Source: Lachnospiraceae bacterium
GTDB lineage: Bacteria > Bacillota > Clostridia > Lachnospirales > Lachnospiraceae
DNA: 64,000 nt
Direction of reading: 5' to 3'
Assembly (NCBI GenBank): GCA_029006155.1
Contig: JAQXGF010000025.1
Coordinates: forward strand, 1 to 64,000
Numbering within the stretch: position 1 is the stretch's first letter; every line of letters begins with the position of its first letter. Positions 17,414-24,996 of this stretch are shown here, piece after piece. The translations under genes and the position numbers were made by a program. The notes under the pieces were generated by a model, which did no database searches, was not told the origin of the DNA, and saw nothing but the letters and a program-made list of their open reading frames with translations.

Positions 17414-17438
17414 CAATTGTTTCTTTTTTTCATATAAT
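17410..17438 (+). promoter_or_regulatory. Consensus promoter of the his operon
   Basis: Exact TTGACA (17410-17415), 17-bp spacer and exact TATAAT (17433-17438). The -35 overlaps the recU stop codon. The leader of about 60 bases shows no histidine-rich peptide, T-box or terminator. Confidence 0.92.
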
Positions 17439-17505
17439 TTAGTGAACTATTTCGCGTGGTAGAGAATTATCACTGTACCATGATAAAGTGAAAGGGGATT
17501 CACAG

Positions 17506-18684
17506 ATGCAGAAAATTTTACATACACCGGAGGGCGTGCGTGATATTTACAGCAAAGAATGCGGGCAGAAGCTCGTGCTGCAGGAGAAACTGCATGCCAT
17601 GATCCGATCTTACGGCTATCAGGATATCGAGACGCCGACGTTTGAGTATTTCGATGTATTCAGCAAGGAGATCGGGACGACGCCATCCAGAGAGCTTTAC
17701 AAGTTTTTTGACCGTGATGGGAATACGCTTGTGCTCCGGCCGGATTTTACACCGTCAATCGCACGTGCGGCATCCAAATATTTTCGGAACAGTCCTGCGG
17801 CAGTCCGGTTGACCTACCTTGGCAATACTTATATCAACAGTTCGAGCTATCAGGGACGGCTCAAGGAGACGACACAGATCGGCGGGGAGCTGATCGGGGA
17901 TGACAGCGCAGATGCAGATGCAGAGATTATCGCACTCGTCGCAGAGATGCTGCAGTCGTGTGGACTTTCGGAATTCCAGATCAGTCTCGGACATGTCGGC
18001 TTTTTCCGGGCACTCGTAAAAGAGGCGGGGCTGGATGAGCAGACCGCACTGGAGCTGAAAACGCTGATCAAGAATAAGAATACATTCGGAGTGGAGAAGC
18101 TGCTCGCAAAGGCTGAGATCAGCCCGGACCTGAAAACGCTCTTTGCCTCTCTGACGAGTTTGTTTGGTACGGAGGAGGTGCTGGATAAAGCCGCCACTAT
18201 GACGGCGAACCCGGATGCATTAGCAGCGTTGGAACGGCTGTGTGAGATCTGGCGGATTCTGAAGCTGTACAAAGTCGAACAGTACGTGTCCTTTGACCTC
18301 GGTATGGTCAGCGGCTATATGTACTATACCGGAATCATGTTCCGGGGCTACACGTTCGGAACGGGGGATGCGATCATCAAGGGTGGACGTTATGACAGTC
18401 TGCTGCAGCATTTTGGCATGGATGCCCCGGCGGTCGGCTTTGTGGCGGTCATTGATCAGCTGCTGAATGCCCTGAGCCGTCAGAAGATCCGGCAGCAGAT
18501 CCCGGCAAATCACTGCATGATCCTTTATGAAGCGGAAAAGCTTTCTGAGGCGATTGAGAAAGCATCGGAGCTTCGGGGAAGAGGCATTGATGTGGAGCTG
18601 GTGCGCATTACTGCCGGGAGATCCCGCGAAGCGTGCAGAGCCTATGCGAAGGCAGAGGACTGCGTGCTGGTGGTGGAGCTTTAA
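17506..18684 (+). CDS. hisZ: ATP phosphoribosyltransferase regulatory subunit HisZ
   Basis: Catalytically inactive histidyl-tRNA-synthetase paralogue that binds short-form HisG and makes it responsive to histidine; first committed step of histidine biosynthesis. It has the class II synthetase fold (LHTPEGVRDIYSKEC, RPDFTPSIAR, YYTGIMFRGY) at 392 residues, shorter than true HisRS and without the anticodon-binding domain length. ATG 17506 has AAGGGG about 9 bases upstream; the frame also allows a GTG at 17488. The stop codon coincides with the first bases of a deleted family 1 repeat. Confidence 0.93.
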   Translation: MQKILHTPEGVRDIYSKECGQKLVLQEKLHAMIRSYGYQDIETPTFEYFDVFSKEIGTTPSRELYKFFDRDGNTLVLRPDFTPSIARAASKYFRNSPAAVRLTYLGNTYINSSSYQGRLKETTQIGGELIGDDSADADAEIIALVAEMLQSCGLSEFQISLGHVGFFRALVKEAGLDEQTALELKTLIKNKNTFGVEKLLAKAEISPDLKTLFASLTSLFGTEEVLDKAATMTANPDALAALERLCEIWRILKLYKVEQYVSFDLGMVSGYMYYTGIMFRGYTFGTGDAIIKGGRYDSLLQHFGMDAPAVGFVAVIDQLLNALSRQKIRQQIPANHCMILYEAEKLSEAIEKASELRGRGIDVELVRITAGRSREACRAYAKAEDCVLVVEL

Positions 18685-18746
18685 CCGAATCAAGCAAGTC
18701 CCCGGCTTCAATTACGAGGAGCAATAAGCAGTGGATTGCGAAGATC
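18683..18746 (+). repeat. Internally deleted copy of structured repeat family 1 between hisZ and hisG
   Basis: Starts AACCGAATCAAGCAAGTC at the hisZ stop codon and continues through CTTCAATTACGAGGAGCAAT to AAGCAGT. It then joins directly to the family's last bases GGATTGCGAA at 18732. Compared with the full copy at 48889, the descending half of the first hairpin, the second and third hairpins and most of the tail are absent. Confidence 0.8.
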
Positions 18747-18772
18747 CGCTATATAGTATGGAGAGTGACAGA

Positions 18773-19438
18773 ATGGAAAAAGAGACACGTTATCTGACGT
18801 TTGCCCTTACAAAAGGGCGGCTTGCGAAGAAAACACTGGAGCTTCTGGAACAGATCGGGATCACCTGCGAGGAGATGAAGGACCCGGATTCCAGAAAGCT
18901 GATTTTTGTAAATGAAGACCTGAAGATTCGTTTTTTCCTCGCAAAAGGACCGGATGTTCCGACCTATGTGGAGTATGGAGCCGCGGACATCGGCGTTGTC
19001 GGAAAGGATACGATCGTGGAAGAAGGCCGCAAAATTTATGAGGTGCTGGACCTCGGCTTTGGCAAATGCCGGATGTGCGTGTGCGGGCCGAAAGAGGCGA
19101 AAGCACTGCTCGGTGGTCAGGAGCTGATCCGCGTGGCGACCAAATATCCGAATATTGCAAAAGACTATTTTTACAACCAGCGTAACCAGACGGTTGAGAT
19201 CATTAAGCTGAACGGCTCGATTGAGCTCGCGCCGATCGTCGGACTTTCCGAGGTGATTGTGGATATCGTCGAGACCGGTTCGACTCTGCGGGAGAACGGT
19301 CTGGAAGTGCTGGAAGAGGTATGTCCGCTGTCGGCACGGGTGGTCGTGAACCCGGTCAGCATGCGGATGGAAAATGAACGGATTACCCGACTTCTGAACG
19401 AGCTGAACCGTATCGTATCAGAGCCGGAGAAGAACTGA
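18773..19438 (+). CDS. hisG: ATP phosphoribosyltransferase, short form HisG
   Basis: Condenses ATP and PRPP to phosphoribosyl-ATP. The 221 residues are the short form that lacks the C-terminal regulatory domain and depends on HisZ, which is encoded just upstream. Recognisable motifs are [18 protein letters not shown] at the start, [12 protein letters not shown] and the PRPP loop [19 protein letters not shown] set the start at ATG 18773, preceded by GGAGAGTG; longer reading from GTG 18731 would run into the repeat fragment. Confidence 0.94.
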   Translation: MEKETRYLTFALTKGRLAKKTLELLEQIGITCEEMKDPDSRKLIFVNEDLKIRFFLAKGPDVPTYVEYGAADIGVVGKDTIVEEGRKIYEVLDLGFGKCRMCVCGPKEAKALLGGQELIRVATKYPNIAKDYFYNQRNQTVEIIKLNGSIELAPIVGLSEVIVDIVETGSTLRENGLEVLEEVCPLSARVVVNPVSMRMENERITRLLNELNRIVSEPEKN

Positions 19439-19455
19439 GGCAGGGAGGAATCGTC

Positions 19456-20751
19456 ATGAAGCTTGTAACACTGACACAGGAGACAAAAAAGGATCTGCTG
19501 AACCATCTTTTAAAGCGCAGCCCGAATAACTACGGTGCATTTGAAGAGCGGGTGCAGGCGATTATTCAGGAGGTGCGCGCAAAAGGCGACGAGGCGCTTT
19601 TCGCATACACAAAGCAGTTTGACGGCGTGGAAATTACAGCAGATACGATTAAGGTGACACCGGAGGAGATCGAGGAGGCGTACCGCGAGGTGGAGCCATC
19701 CCTTTTGGATGTCATCCGCAAATCGCTGGTCAACATCCGCAGCTATCATGAGAAGCAGAAAAAATACAGCTGGTTCGATACGACAGAAAATGGCACAATC
19801 CTCGGGCAGAAGGTGACACCACTTGGAACGGTCGGTGTCTATGTGCCGGGTGGAAAGGCCGTGTATCCATCTTCGGTGTTGATGAATGTCGTTCCGGCCA
19901 AAGTTGCCGGTGTCGGACGGATCGTCATGACGACACCGCCTGGAAAGGACGGCAAGATTCCGGCATCCACGCTCGTGGCGGCGCATGAGGCCGGAACCGA
20001 TGAGATCTACAAGGTCGGCGGCGCACAGGCGATCGCAGCTTTAGCCTATGGCACAGAGAGTATCCCGAAGGCAGATAAGATCACCGGCCCGGGCAATATT
20101 TACGTCGCACTGGCCAAGCGGGCCGTCTATGGCCATGTGAGCATTGATTCGGTAGCAGGACCGAGCGAGATCCTCGTACTGGCCGATGAGACCGCGACTC
20201 CGCGCTATGTGGCGGCAGACCTGCTCTCACAGGCAGAGCACGATGAGATGGCGTCTGCGATCCTTGTCACGACGAGTAAGACTCTGGCAGAGGCAGTCTT
20301 GAAGGAGATCGACGGATTCTTAAAGGAGCTTTCCAGGGCAGAGATCATTCAGAAGTCGCTGGATCAGTACGGTTTTATCCTGCTCGCTGACAGCATGGAC
20401 GACGCGATCGATGCGGTCAACGCGATAGCATCCGAGCATCTGGAGATCGTGACAGCGAATCCGTTCGAGGTCATGACAAAGGTGCGCAATGCAGGCGCGA
20501 TCTTCATCGGGGAGTACAGCAGTGAGCCGCTCGGCGACTATTTTGCAGGACCGAACCATGTCCTGCCGACGAATGGCACGGCGAAATTTTTCTCTGCACT
20601 TTCCGTGGATGATTTTATTAAAAAATCAAGCATCGTGTACTATTCCAGAGAAGCGCTTGAGCCGATCCACAAGGATATTATCGCATTTGCGGAGGCCGAG
20701 AAGCTGACGGCACATGCGAATTCGATCCGGGTACGGTTTGAACGCAGATAA
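19456..20751 (+). CDS. hisD: Histidinol dehydrogenase
   Basis: NAD-dependent, zinc-requiring enzyme that oxidises histidinol to histidine in two steps. The 431 residues hold GTVGVYVPGGKAVYPSSVLM, DSVAGPSEILVLAD, SQAEHDEMA (zinc and catalytic histidines) and GPNHVLPT. It starts 17 bases after hisG with AGGGAGG. Its last codons, Glu-Arg-Arg-stop, supply the 5' arm of the closing stem of the full repeat copy that fills the gap to hisB. Confidence 0.95.
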   Translation: MKLVTLTQETKKDLLNHLLKRSPNNYGAFEERVQAIIQEVRAKGDEALFAYTKQFDGVEITADTIKVTPEEIEEAYREVEPSLLDVIRKSLVNIRSYHEKQKKYSWFDTTENGTILGQKVTPLGTVGVYVPGGKAVYPSSVLMNVVPAKVAGVGRIVMTTPPGKDGKIPASTLVAAHEAGTDEIYKVGGAQAIAALAYGTESIPKADKITGPGNIYVALAKRAVYGHVSIDSVAGPSEILVLADETATPRYVAADLLSQAEHDEMASAILVTTSKTLAEAVLKEIDGFLKELSRAEIIQKSLDQYGFILLADSMDDAIDAVNAIASEHLEIVTANPFEVMTKVRNAGAIFIGEYSSEPLGDYFAGPNHVLPTNGTAKFFSALSVDDFIKKSSIVYYSREALEPIHKDIIAFAEAEKLTAHANSIRVRFERR

Positions 20752-20892
20752 GCATCCACCCGTTTCAAGTGCACGGAGCACTAAACGGTGGGTGAGGGGG
20801 GATGCTTATGCCAGTGGGAGTTGAAAGCTCCCACTGACAGATCGCGAAGCGACTGCGTTCATGAGCAAGTAGCGAAGCGGATTGCGAATGTC
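20740..20892 (+). repeat. Full copy of structured repeat family 1 between hisD and hisB
   Basis: Predicted fold: closing stem GAACGCAG (20740-20747) with CTGCGTTC (20853-20860). First arm AAGCATCC (20750-20757) with GGATGCTT (20800-20807), carrying an inner stem CCGTTT/AAACGG and GTGC/GCAC. Second hairpin CAGTGGGAG/CTCCCACTG (20812-20836). Third hairpin TCGC-GAA-GCGA (20842-20852). Then a tail at 20861-20892 that differs from the copy at 48889 only near its last bases. No open reading frame. The left arm of the closing stem is hisD coding sequence. Confidence 0.85.
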
Positions 20893-20981
20893 TGCATATC
20901 AGCTGCGAAACAGACTGGGAACCTCGTGCTGGTAAATGGGCAGAGGTGCAGGAAAGAGAACAGAGGAAGAGGAGAGACGAG

Positions 20982-21572
20982 ATGGAGCATCGGATTTCAC
21001 AGATAGAACGAGTGACAAAGGAGACACAGATCCGCATCCGGCTGGATCTGGATGGGACCGGGAAGGCAAACATCCATACCGGGATCGGATTTTTCGACCA
21101 TATGCTGAATGGGTTTGCACGTCATGGGCTGTTTGACCTTGACGTGGAAGTGACCGGCGATCTGGAGGTGGACTGCCATCACACGATCGAGGATACCGGA
21201 ATCGTGCTGGGACAGGTGATCCGTGAGGCCATTGGAGATAAAAAAGGCATCCGCCGTTATGGCAGCCAGATCCTTCCGATGGACGAGGTACTGGTGCTCT
21301 GTGCGATTGATCTGAGCGGCCGCCCGTATTACCGCTCGGATGCTGAATTTACTGTGGAGCGGATCGGTGATTTCGATACGGAGATGGTACGGGAGTTCTT
21401 CTACGCGGTTTCCTATTCAGCAGCGATGAATCTGCATTTTAAAATGCTCTCTGCCGGGAACAATCACCACATGGCAGAGGGGATGTTCAAGGCATTTGCA
21501 AAGGCACTGGATATGGCGACCGGATATGATCCGCGCATTACGGATGTGCTTTCCACAAAGGGAAGCCTGTAA
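20982..21572 (+). CDS. hisB: Imidazoleglycerol-phosphate dehydratase
   Basis: Monofunctional HisB (196 residues) that dehydrates imidazole glycerol phosphate. The metal-binding histidine motifs are present: [19 protein letters not shown], and [17 protein letters not shown]. The start is ATG 20982, with GGAG at 20971; the frame extends upstream but without a better site. No histidinol-phosphatase domain is fused. It follows the repeat element by about 90 bases. Confidence 0.95.
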   Translation: MEHRISQIERVTKETQIRIRLDLDGTGKANIHTGIGFFDHMLNGFARHGLFDLDVEVTGDLEVDCHHTIEDTGIVLGQVIREAIGDKKGIRRYGSQILPMDEVLVLCAIDLSGRPYYRSDAEFTVERIGDFDTEMVREFFYAVSYSAAMNLHFKMLSAGNNHHMAEGMFKAFAKALDMATGYDPRITDVLSTKGSL

Positions 21573-21591
21573 GAGAAAGGCAGGAGATGAT

Positions 21592-22908
21592 ATGAGCTTT
21601 AAAGAATTGGCCGTGCCGGTTTATCTGAAAGATGGAAAGGCACTGCAGTGTCCGGAAGGTGAGATGCTCTCCGGTGGGGAGAATGTAGCGGCACTTGCGG
21701 TGGACTACAGCAACTACGGGGCTGATGCGATCCTTCTGTATGATTTTTCCAATGGAGATGCCGAGCATGACGCGGCGCTTCACCGGATCAAGGAGATGGC
21801 ACAGGCCGTCGATATCCCGGTGTTCGGAGGCGGAAATATCAGACGGATGGAAGATGTGAAAAAGCTGATCTATGCGGGCTGTCAGAAAGTATTTCTGAAC
21901 TATGCAAAAGAGTCCAATATCGAGCTGACACATGAAGTCTCCGGAAAATTTGGAAAAGAAAAAATCATGGCGAGCGTCCGCAGCGAAGAGGCGCTCACCG
22001 AGGCATTTCATCATGCACAATTGCTTGGCGGAATCCTTCTTCCATATACGTTAGCAGAGATGGCGCAGCAAAAAGCAAAAGAGCTGCCTAAGGAGGACTG
22101 TCCGGGACTGCTCTTTACGGAAAGTGTTCCGGTAGACTGGGATGGAGATGCTGCGGCACCGGCAAAGGCGCTTGCGATGGAAGCCTGTGTCGGGATCTGT
22201 GAAGATGCCTTCCAGAAGAAAGGCTTTGATTTCATGGCGTTGAAGCATGCACTGAAGGAAGCTGGCATTGCGATGAATACGTATGAGGCGTCGGTTTCCT
22301 TTGACGAGCTGAAATTAAACAGTGACGGCCTGCTTCCGGTCGTCGTGCAGGACTACAAGACGCAGGAAGTTCTGATGGTCGCATATATGAATCAGGAGGC
22401 GTTTGAGACGACGATCCGCACCGGACGCATGACTTATTTTAGCCGGAGCCGTCAGGAGCTCTGGATCAAGGGGCTCACCTCCGGGCATTTTCAGTACGTC
22501 AAGGAGCTACGGATTGACTGCGACAATGATACGTTGCTGGCGAAGGTACACCAGATCGGTGCGGCCTGCCATACGGGCAACCGCAGCTGCTTCTACCGGC
22601 CGATTCTGAAAAAAGAGTACGACGACACAAATCCGCTGAAAGTATTTGAGGATGTCTATGCGGTCATTCAGGACCGGAAAGTACATCCGAAAGAGGGATC
22701 TTATACAAACTATCTGTTTGATAAGGGCATCGACAAGATTCTGAAGAAAGTCGGCGAGGAGGCGACGGAGATCGTCATTGCGGCAAAGAATCCGGATCCG
22801 GAAGAGATCAAGTATGAGATTTCCGATTTCCTGTATCATGTCATGGTACTGATGGCGGAGCGTGGCGTCAGCTGGGCGGATATCACGAAAGAACTGGCGA
22901 GAAGATAG
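21592..22908 (+). CDS. hisI: HisIE bifunctional enzyme with an N-terminal HisA/HisF-like domain
   Basis: Three parts in 438 residues. Residues 1 to about 225 resemble a HisA/HisF TIM barrel: PVYLKDGK at strand 1, [15 protein letters not shown]-type phosphate-binding segment (about 76-90) and AGCQKVFLN. About 240-340 is phosphoribosyl-AMP cyclohydrolase HisI ([20 protein letters not shown] with its cysteines). About 349-438 is phosphoribosyl-ATP pyrophosphatase HisE ([12 protein letters not shown]). The two aspartates essential in HisF/HisA appear lost: strand 1 lacks the LD pair, and the position of the second Asp reads MASVRS (Ser128 region). The domain is therefore probably non-catalytic. 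Starts 19 bases after hisB with GGCAGGAG. It ends the his cluster; hisC, hisH, hisA and hisF are not in the window. Confidence 0.9.
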   Translation: MSFKELAVPVYLKDGKALQCPEGEMLSGGENVAALAVDYSNYGADAILLYDFSNGDAEHDAALHRIKEMAQAVDIPVFGGGNIRRMEDVKKLIYAGCQKVFLNYAKESNIELTHEVSGKFGKEKIMASVRSEEALTEAFHHAQLLGGILLPYTLAEMAQQKAKELPKEDCPGLLFTESVPVDWDGDAAAPAKALAMEACVGICEDAFQKKGFDFMALKHALKEAGIAMNTYEASVSFDELKLNSDGLLPVVVQDYKTQEVLMVAYMNQEAFETTIRTGRMTYFSRSRQELWIKGLTSGHFQYVKELRIDCDNDTLLAKVHQIGAACHTGNRSCFYRPILKKEYDDTNPLKVFEDVYAVIQDRKVHPKEGSYTNYLFDKGIDKILKKVGEEATEIVIAAKNPDPEEIKYEISDFLYHVMVLMAERGVSWADITKELARR

Positions 22909-22928
22909 CTGATACGGTGGAGGGGGAT

Positions 22929-24566
22929 ATGAGAGGAAAACTTTTACTGGGTGTGTGTACGATGGCACTGCTTGCCGGAGCATATGGAATCCCGGCCGAC
23001 GCGGCTTTTGAGCCGGAGCTGGAGGCAGCTTATAATACAGCGGTACAGGGGCAAGATACGTTAGAAGGGCTGGATGTGTCCGTGACGGAGCGGACGGTTT
23101 CCTCTGCGACGAATCTGGCGGCAGAAAAGACGGTGGACTTAAAGGTGTCCGGGATCCAGACGGATGCATTAAAGGCAGATATCCGGGTAAATTCGGAGGA
23201 GACGGCATCGGAGAGTTATTATACAAATGACCATTACTATGCGGAGACTTCCGATGGAAAGACGAAGCGCGAGATGGATCGGGCTTCGATCTGGCAGATG
23301 ATCAATGCGAACACCTATCTCGATCTGACGAGCAATTATCTGAAAATGCTCTGTTCAGAAAAAAATACGGATGGAAGCGTGACCTACCGCTTTGCAGCGA
23401 CACCGGAGACACTCGGTGACTATGCGAAAAAGCTGCTGCAGGGCGCAGGCAATGAGCAGGGATTTGCGATCGATTCGCTGCAGGGAACGATGCAGGTCGA
23501 TGCAGACGGGCATGTGACGAACCGCAGCATCCAGCTCGTGTATACTGTGACGCAGCAGGAGCAGTCGGAGACTTTTCTGATGACGTCTGATGTGGAATTT
23601 CATCAGCTCGGGGAGGTCGTGGAGGTCGCACTTCCGGATCTGTCCGGGTATCAGGCACAGTCGGCGGATCAGCCGGCAGAGACGCTGACCGCGCTGACCC
23701 GTACGGTCTATGTGAGCAGCGATGTCAATGTGCGGGCAGCCGGTGACCTTGGCGCAGCGATCTTAGGCGGTCTCTCAGCCGGGACTTCTGTGATGGAGAC
23801 CGGCTATACGAGTGATGGCTGGGTACAGGTACAGTACAATGGAGCGGCAGGCTACGTCTGGGGCGACTATGTGACAACGACCCGTCCGGTACTCACAAAG
23901 GATGGAAGTGGCACCATGTATGCGACGGCGGAAGTCAATGTGCGCAGCACCCATTCTTCCGATGGAACGATTTACGGGACACTTTCAAAAGGAACAGCGG
24001 TGGAGATCACCGGTACGACCGACAATGGCTGGGTGCGTGTCAAATATAACGGTGCGACGGCCTATGTGTATGCCGATTATCTTTCCTGGAAAGCGCCGAT
24101 GGCGGATACGTATGTGAAGAACGGCTATCAGAGCGGTACCGTGGTGGACGCTTCGTTTGGGGTGCTCGTAGTCCGCAGGGATGATGGCGGTGGAGAGATT
24201 ACGTTTAATACGACTTATGCGCAGCTGAATCTGAAGGATACGATCGAGACCGGAGACTGGGTGGAAGTATCGTATTCCGGAGCAGGCGCACCGTATACGG
24301 CGTCGGTGGTCAATGATTATACCCGCCATACGAATGCAGCCGAGCCGCAGAGTGTGAGCGCAGAGGGCGTCATCACGAGTCTGACACCGGATACGATGCA
24401 ATTACTCGATACAAATGGCGTTTGCCGTGAATTTGACCTCTCAGAGAGTGAACTTGAGATGACAGACGGTCTGTATGAAGGAAAATATGTGATTGTCTAC
24501 TGGATGTCCCGGACAAATGGCGCCGAGACAAAAGAGATTCCGGCATTTCGCGTACAGGGTGCATAA
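22929..24566 (+). CDS. Secreted protein with two bacterial SH3 domains
   Basis: Predicted exported protein of 545 residues with signal peptide MRGKLLLGVCTMALLAGAYG followed by a plausible cleavage site (PADAA). Residues about 25-245 resemble the DUF6612/LppX-like fold of cell-surface lipoproteins, but without a lipobox. Two tandem SH3b domains follow (about 260-320 and 325-385: VNVRAA..GWVQVQYNGAAGYV and VNVRST..GWVRVKYNGATAYV). A C-terminal beta-rich region contains two small OB-like repeats. SH3b domains usually bind peptidoglycan peptides. Start ATG 22929 has GGAGGGGG upstream, and the gene follows hisIE by 20 bases, so it may be read from the his promoter although it is not a histidine gene. 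Confidence 0.82.
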   Translation: MRGKLLLGVCTMALLAGAYGIPADAAFEPELEAAYNTAVQGQDTLEGLDVSVTERTVSSATNLAAEKTVDLKVSGIQTDALKADIRVNSEETASESYYTNDHYYAETSDGKTKREMDRASIWQMINANTYLDLTSNYLKMLCSEKNTDGSVTYRFAATPETLGDYAKKLLQGAGNEQGFAIDSLQGTMQVDADGHVTNRSIQLVYTVTQQEQSETFLMTSDVEFHQLGEVVEVALPDLSGYQAQSADQPAETLTALTRTVYVSSDVNVRAAGDLGAAILGGLSAGTSVMETGYTSDGWVQVQYNGAAGYVWGDYVTTTRPVLTKDGSGTMYATAEVNVRSTHSSDGTIYGTLSKGTAVEITGTTDNGWVRVKYNGATAYVYADYLSWKAPMADTYVKNGYQSGTVVDASFGVLVVRRDDGGGEITFNTTYAQLNLKDTIETGDWVEVSYSGAGAPYTASVVNDYTRHTNAAEPQSVSAEGVITSLTPDTMQLLDTNGVCREFDLSESELEMTDGLYEGKYVIVYWMSRTNGAETKEIPAFRVQGA

Positions 24567-24573
24567 AAAGCGG

Positions 24574-24602
24574 TTGACAAAACTGGAAAGCGATGGTAAA
24601 GT
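24574..24602 (+). promoter_or_regulatory. Promoter of the T-box-leuA transcript
   Basis: TTGACA (24574-24579), 17-bp spacer, TAAAGT (24597-24602) with an extended -10 TG. It starts right after the SH3 gene. Confidence 0.75.
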
Positions 24603-24604
24603 AA

Positions 24605-24936
24605 GAGTCAAAGCGAAAAGGAAAATGCGATGACGGGGAATAGTAAGCGCAGTTGTTTTTTTCAGAGAGGTGCCGGATGGTGTGAGGCATCAGAAGCACT
24701 GAGTGGAACTCGCCCCTGAGCGGCTGCCCCAAATGGATCCGATGATTGTTATCCGGTGACAGAGTAGGCGCAGACGGATCACCCGACCGTTACACGGGCA
24801 GGATATAAGGCAGAGCCGTTTCCGGCGTGTCCGTATCTGCAGAGTGCATGAGCGATCATGAATAAGAGTGGTACCGCGAAAGATTTGTCATCTTCCGTCT
24901 CTTGAGATCCGAGAGGATTTCAGGAGGCGGTTTTTT
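24605..24936 (+). ncRNA. T-box leader, leucine-specific (CUC specifier), upstream of leuA
   Basis: Transcription attenuator that senses uncharged tRNA. The sequence shows GACGGGGAATAGTAA at the base of stem I, the GAGAGG/GGTG distal region, and the specifier-loop segment GTGGAACTCGCCCC, in which CTC (24709-24711) is a leucine codon. The T-box sequence AGTGGTACCGCG is at 24867-24878, and the terminator at 24895-24936. The specifier fits leuA directly downstream. The exact stem boundaries are my reading by eye. Confidence 0.88.
24895..24936 (+). terminator. T-box-controlled terminator
   Basis: CCGTCTC pairs with GAGGCGG and AGATCC with GGATTT inside it, followed by six T. The left strand can instead pair with the T-box region to form the antiterminator. 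Confidence 0.82.
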
Positions 24937-24996
24937 GCGTGTGCAGGCAATTCGACTGCTCGCTTTCAGTATGTATGAGAAAAGGAGAAAATGATT

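Noticed and set aside
20740-20892. Reading the hisD-hisB element as a riboswitch for hisB
   Set aside because: The same architecture precedes the unrelated gene rlmH, and deleted copies exist, so a dispersed repeat explains it better.
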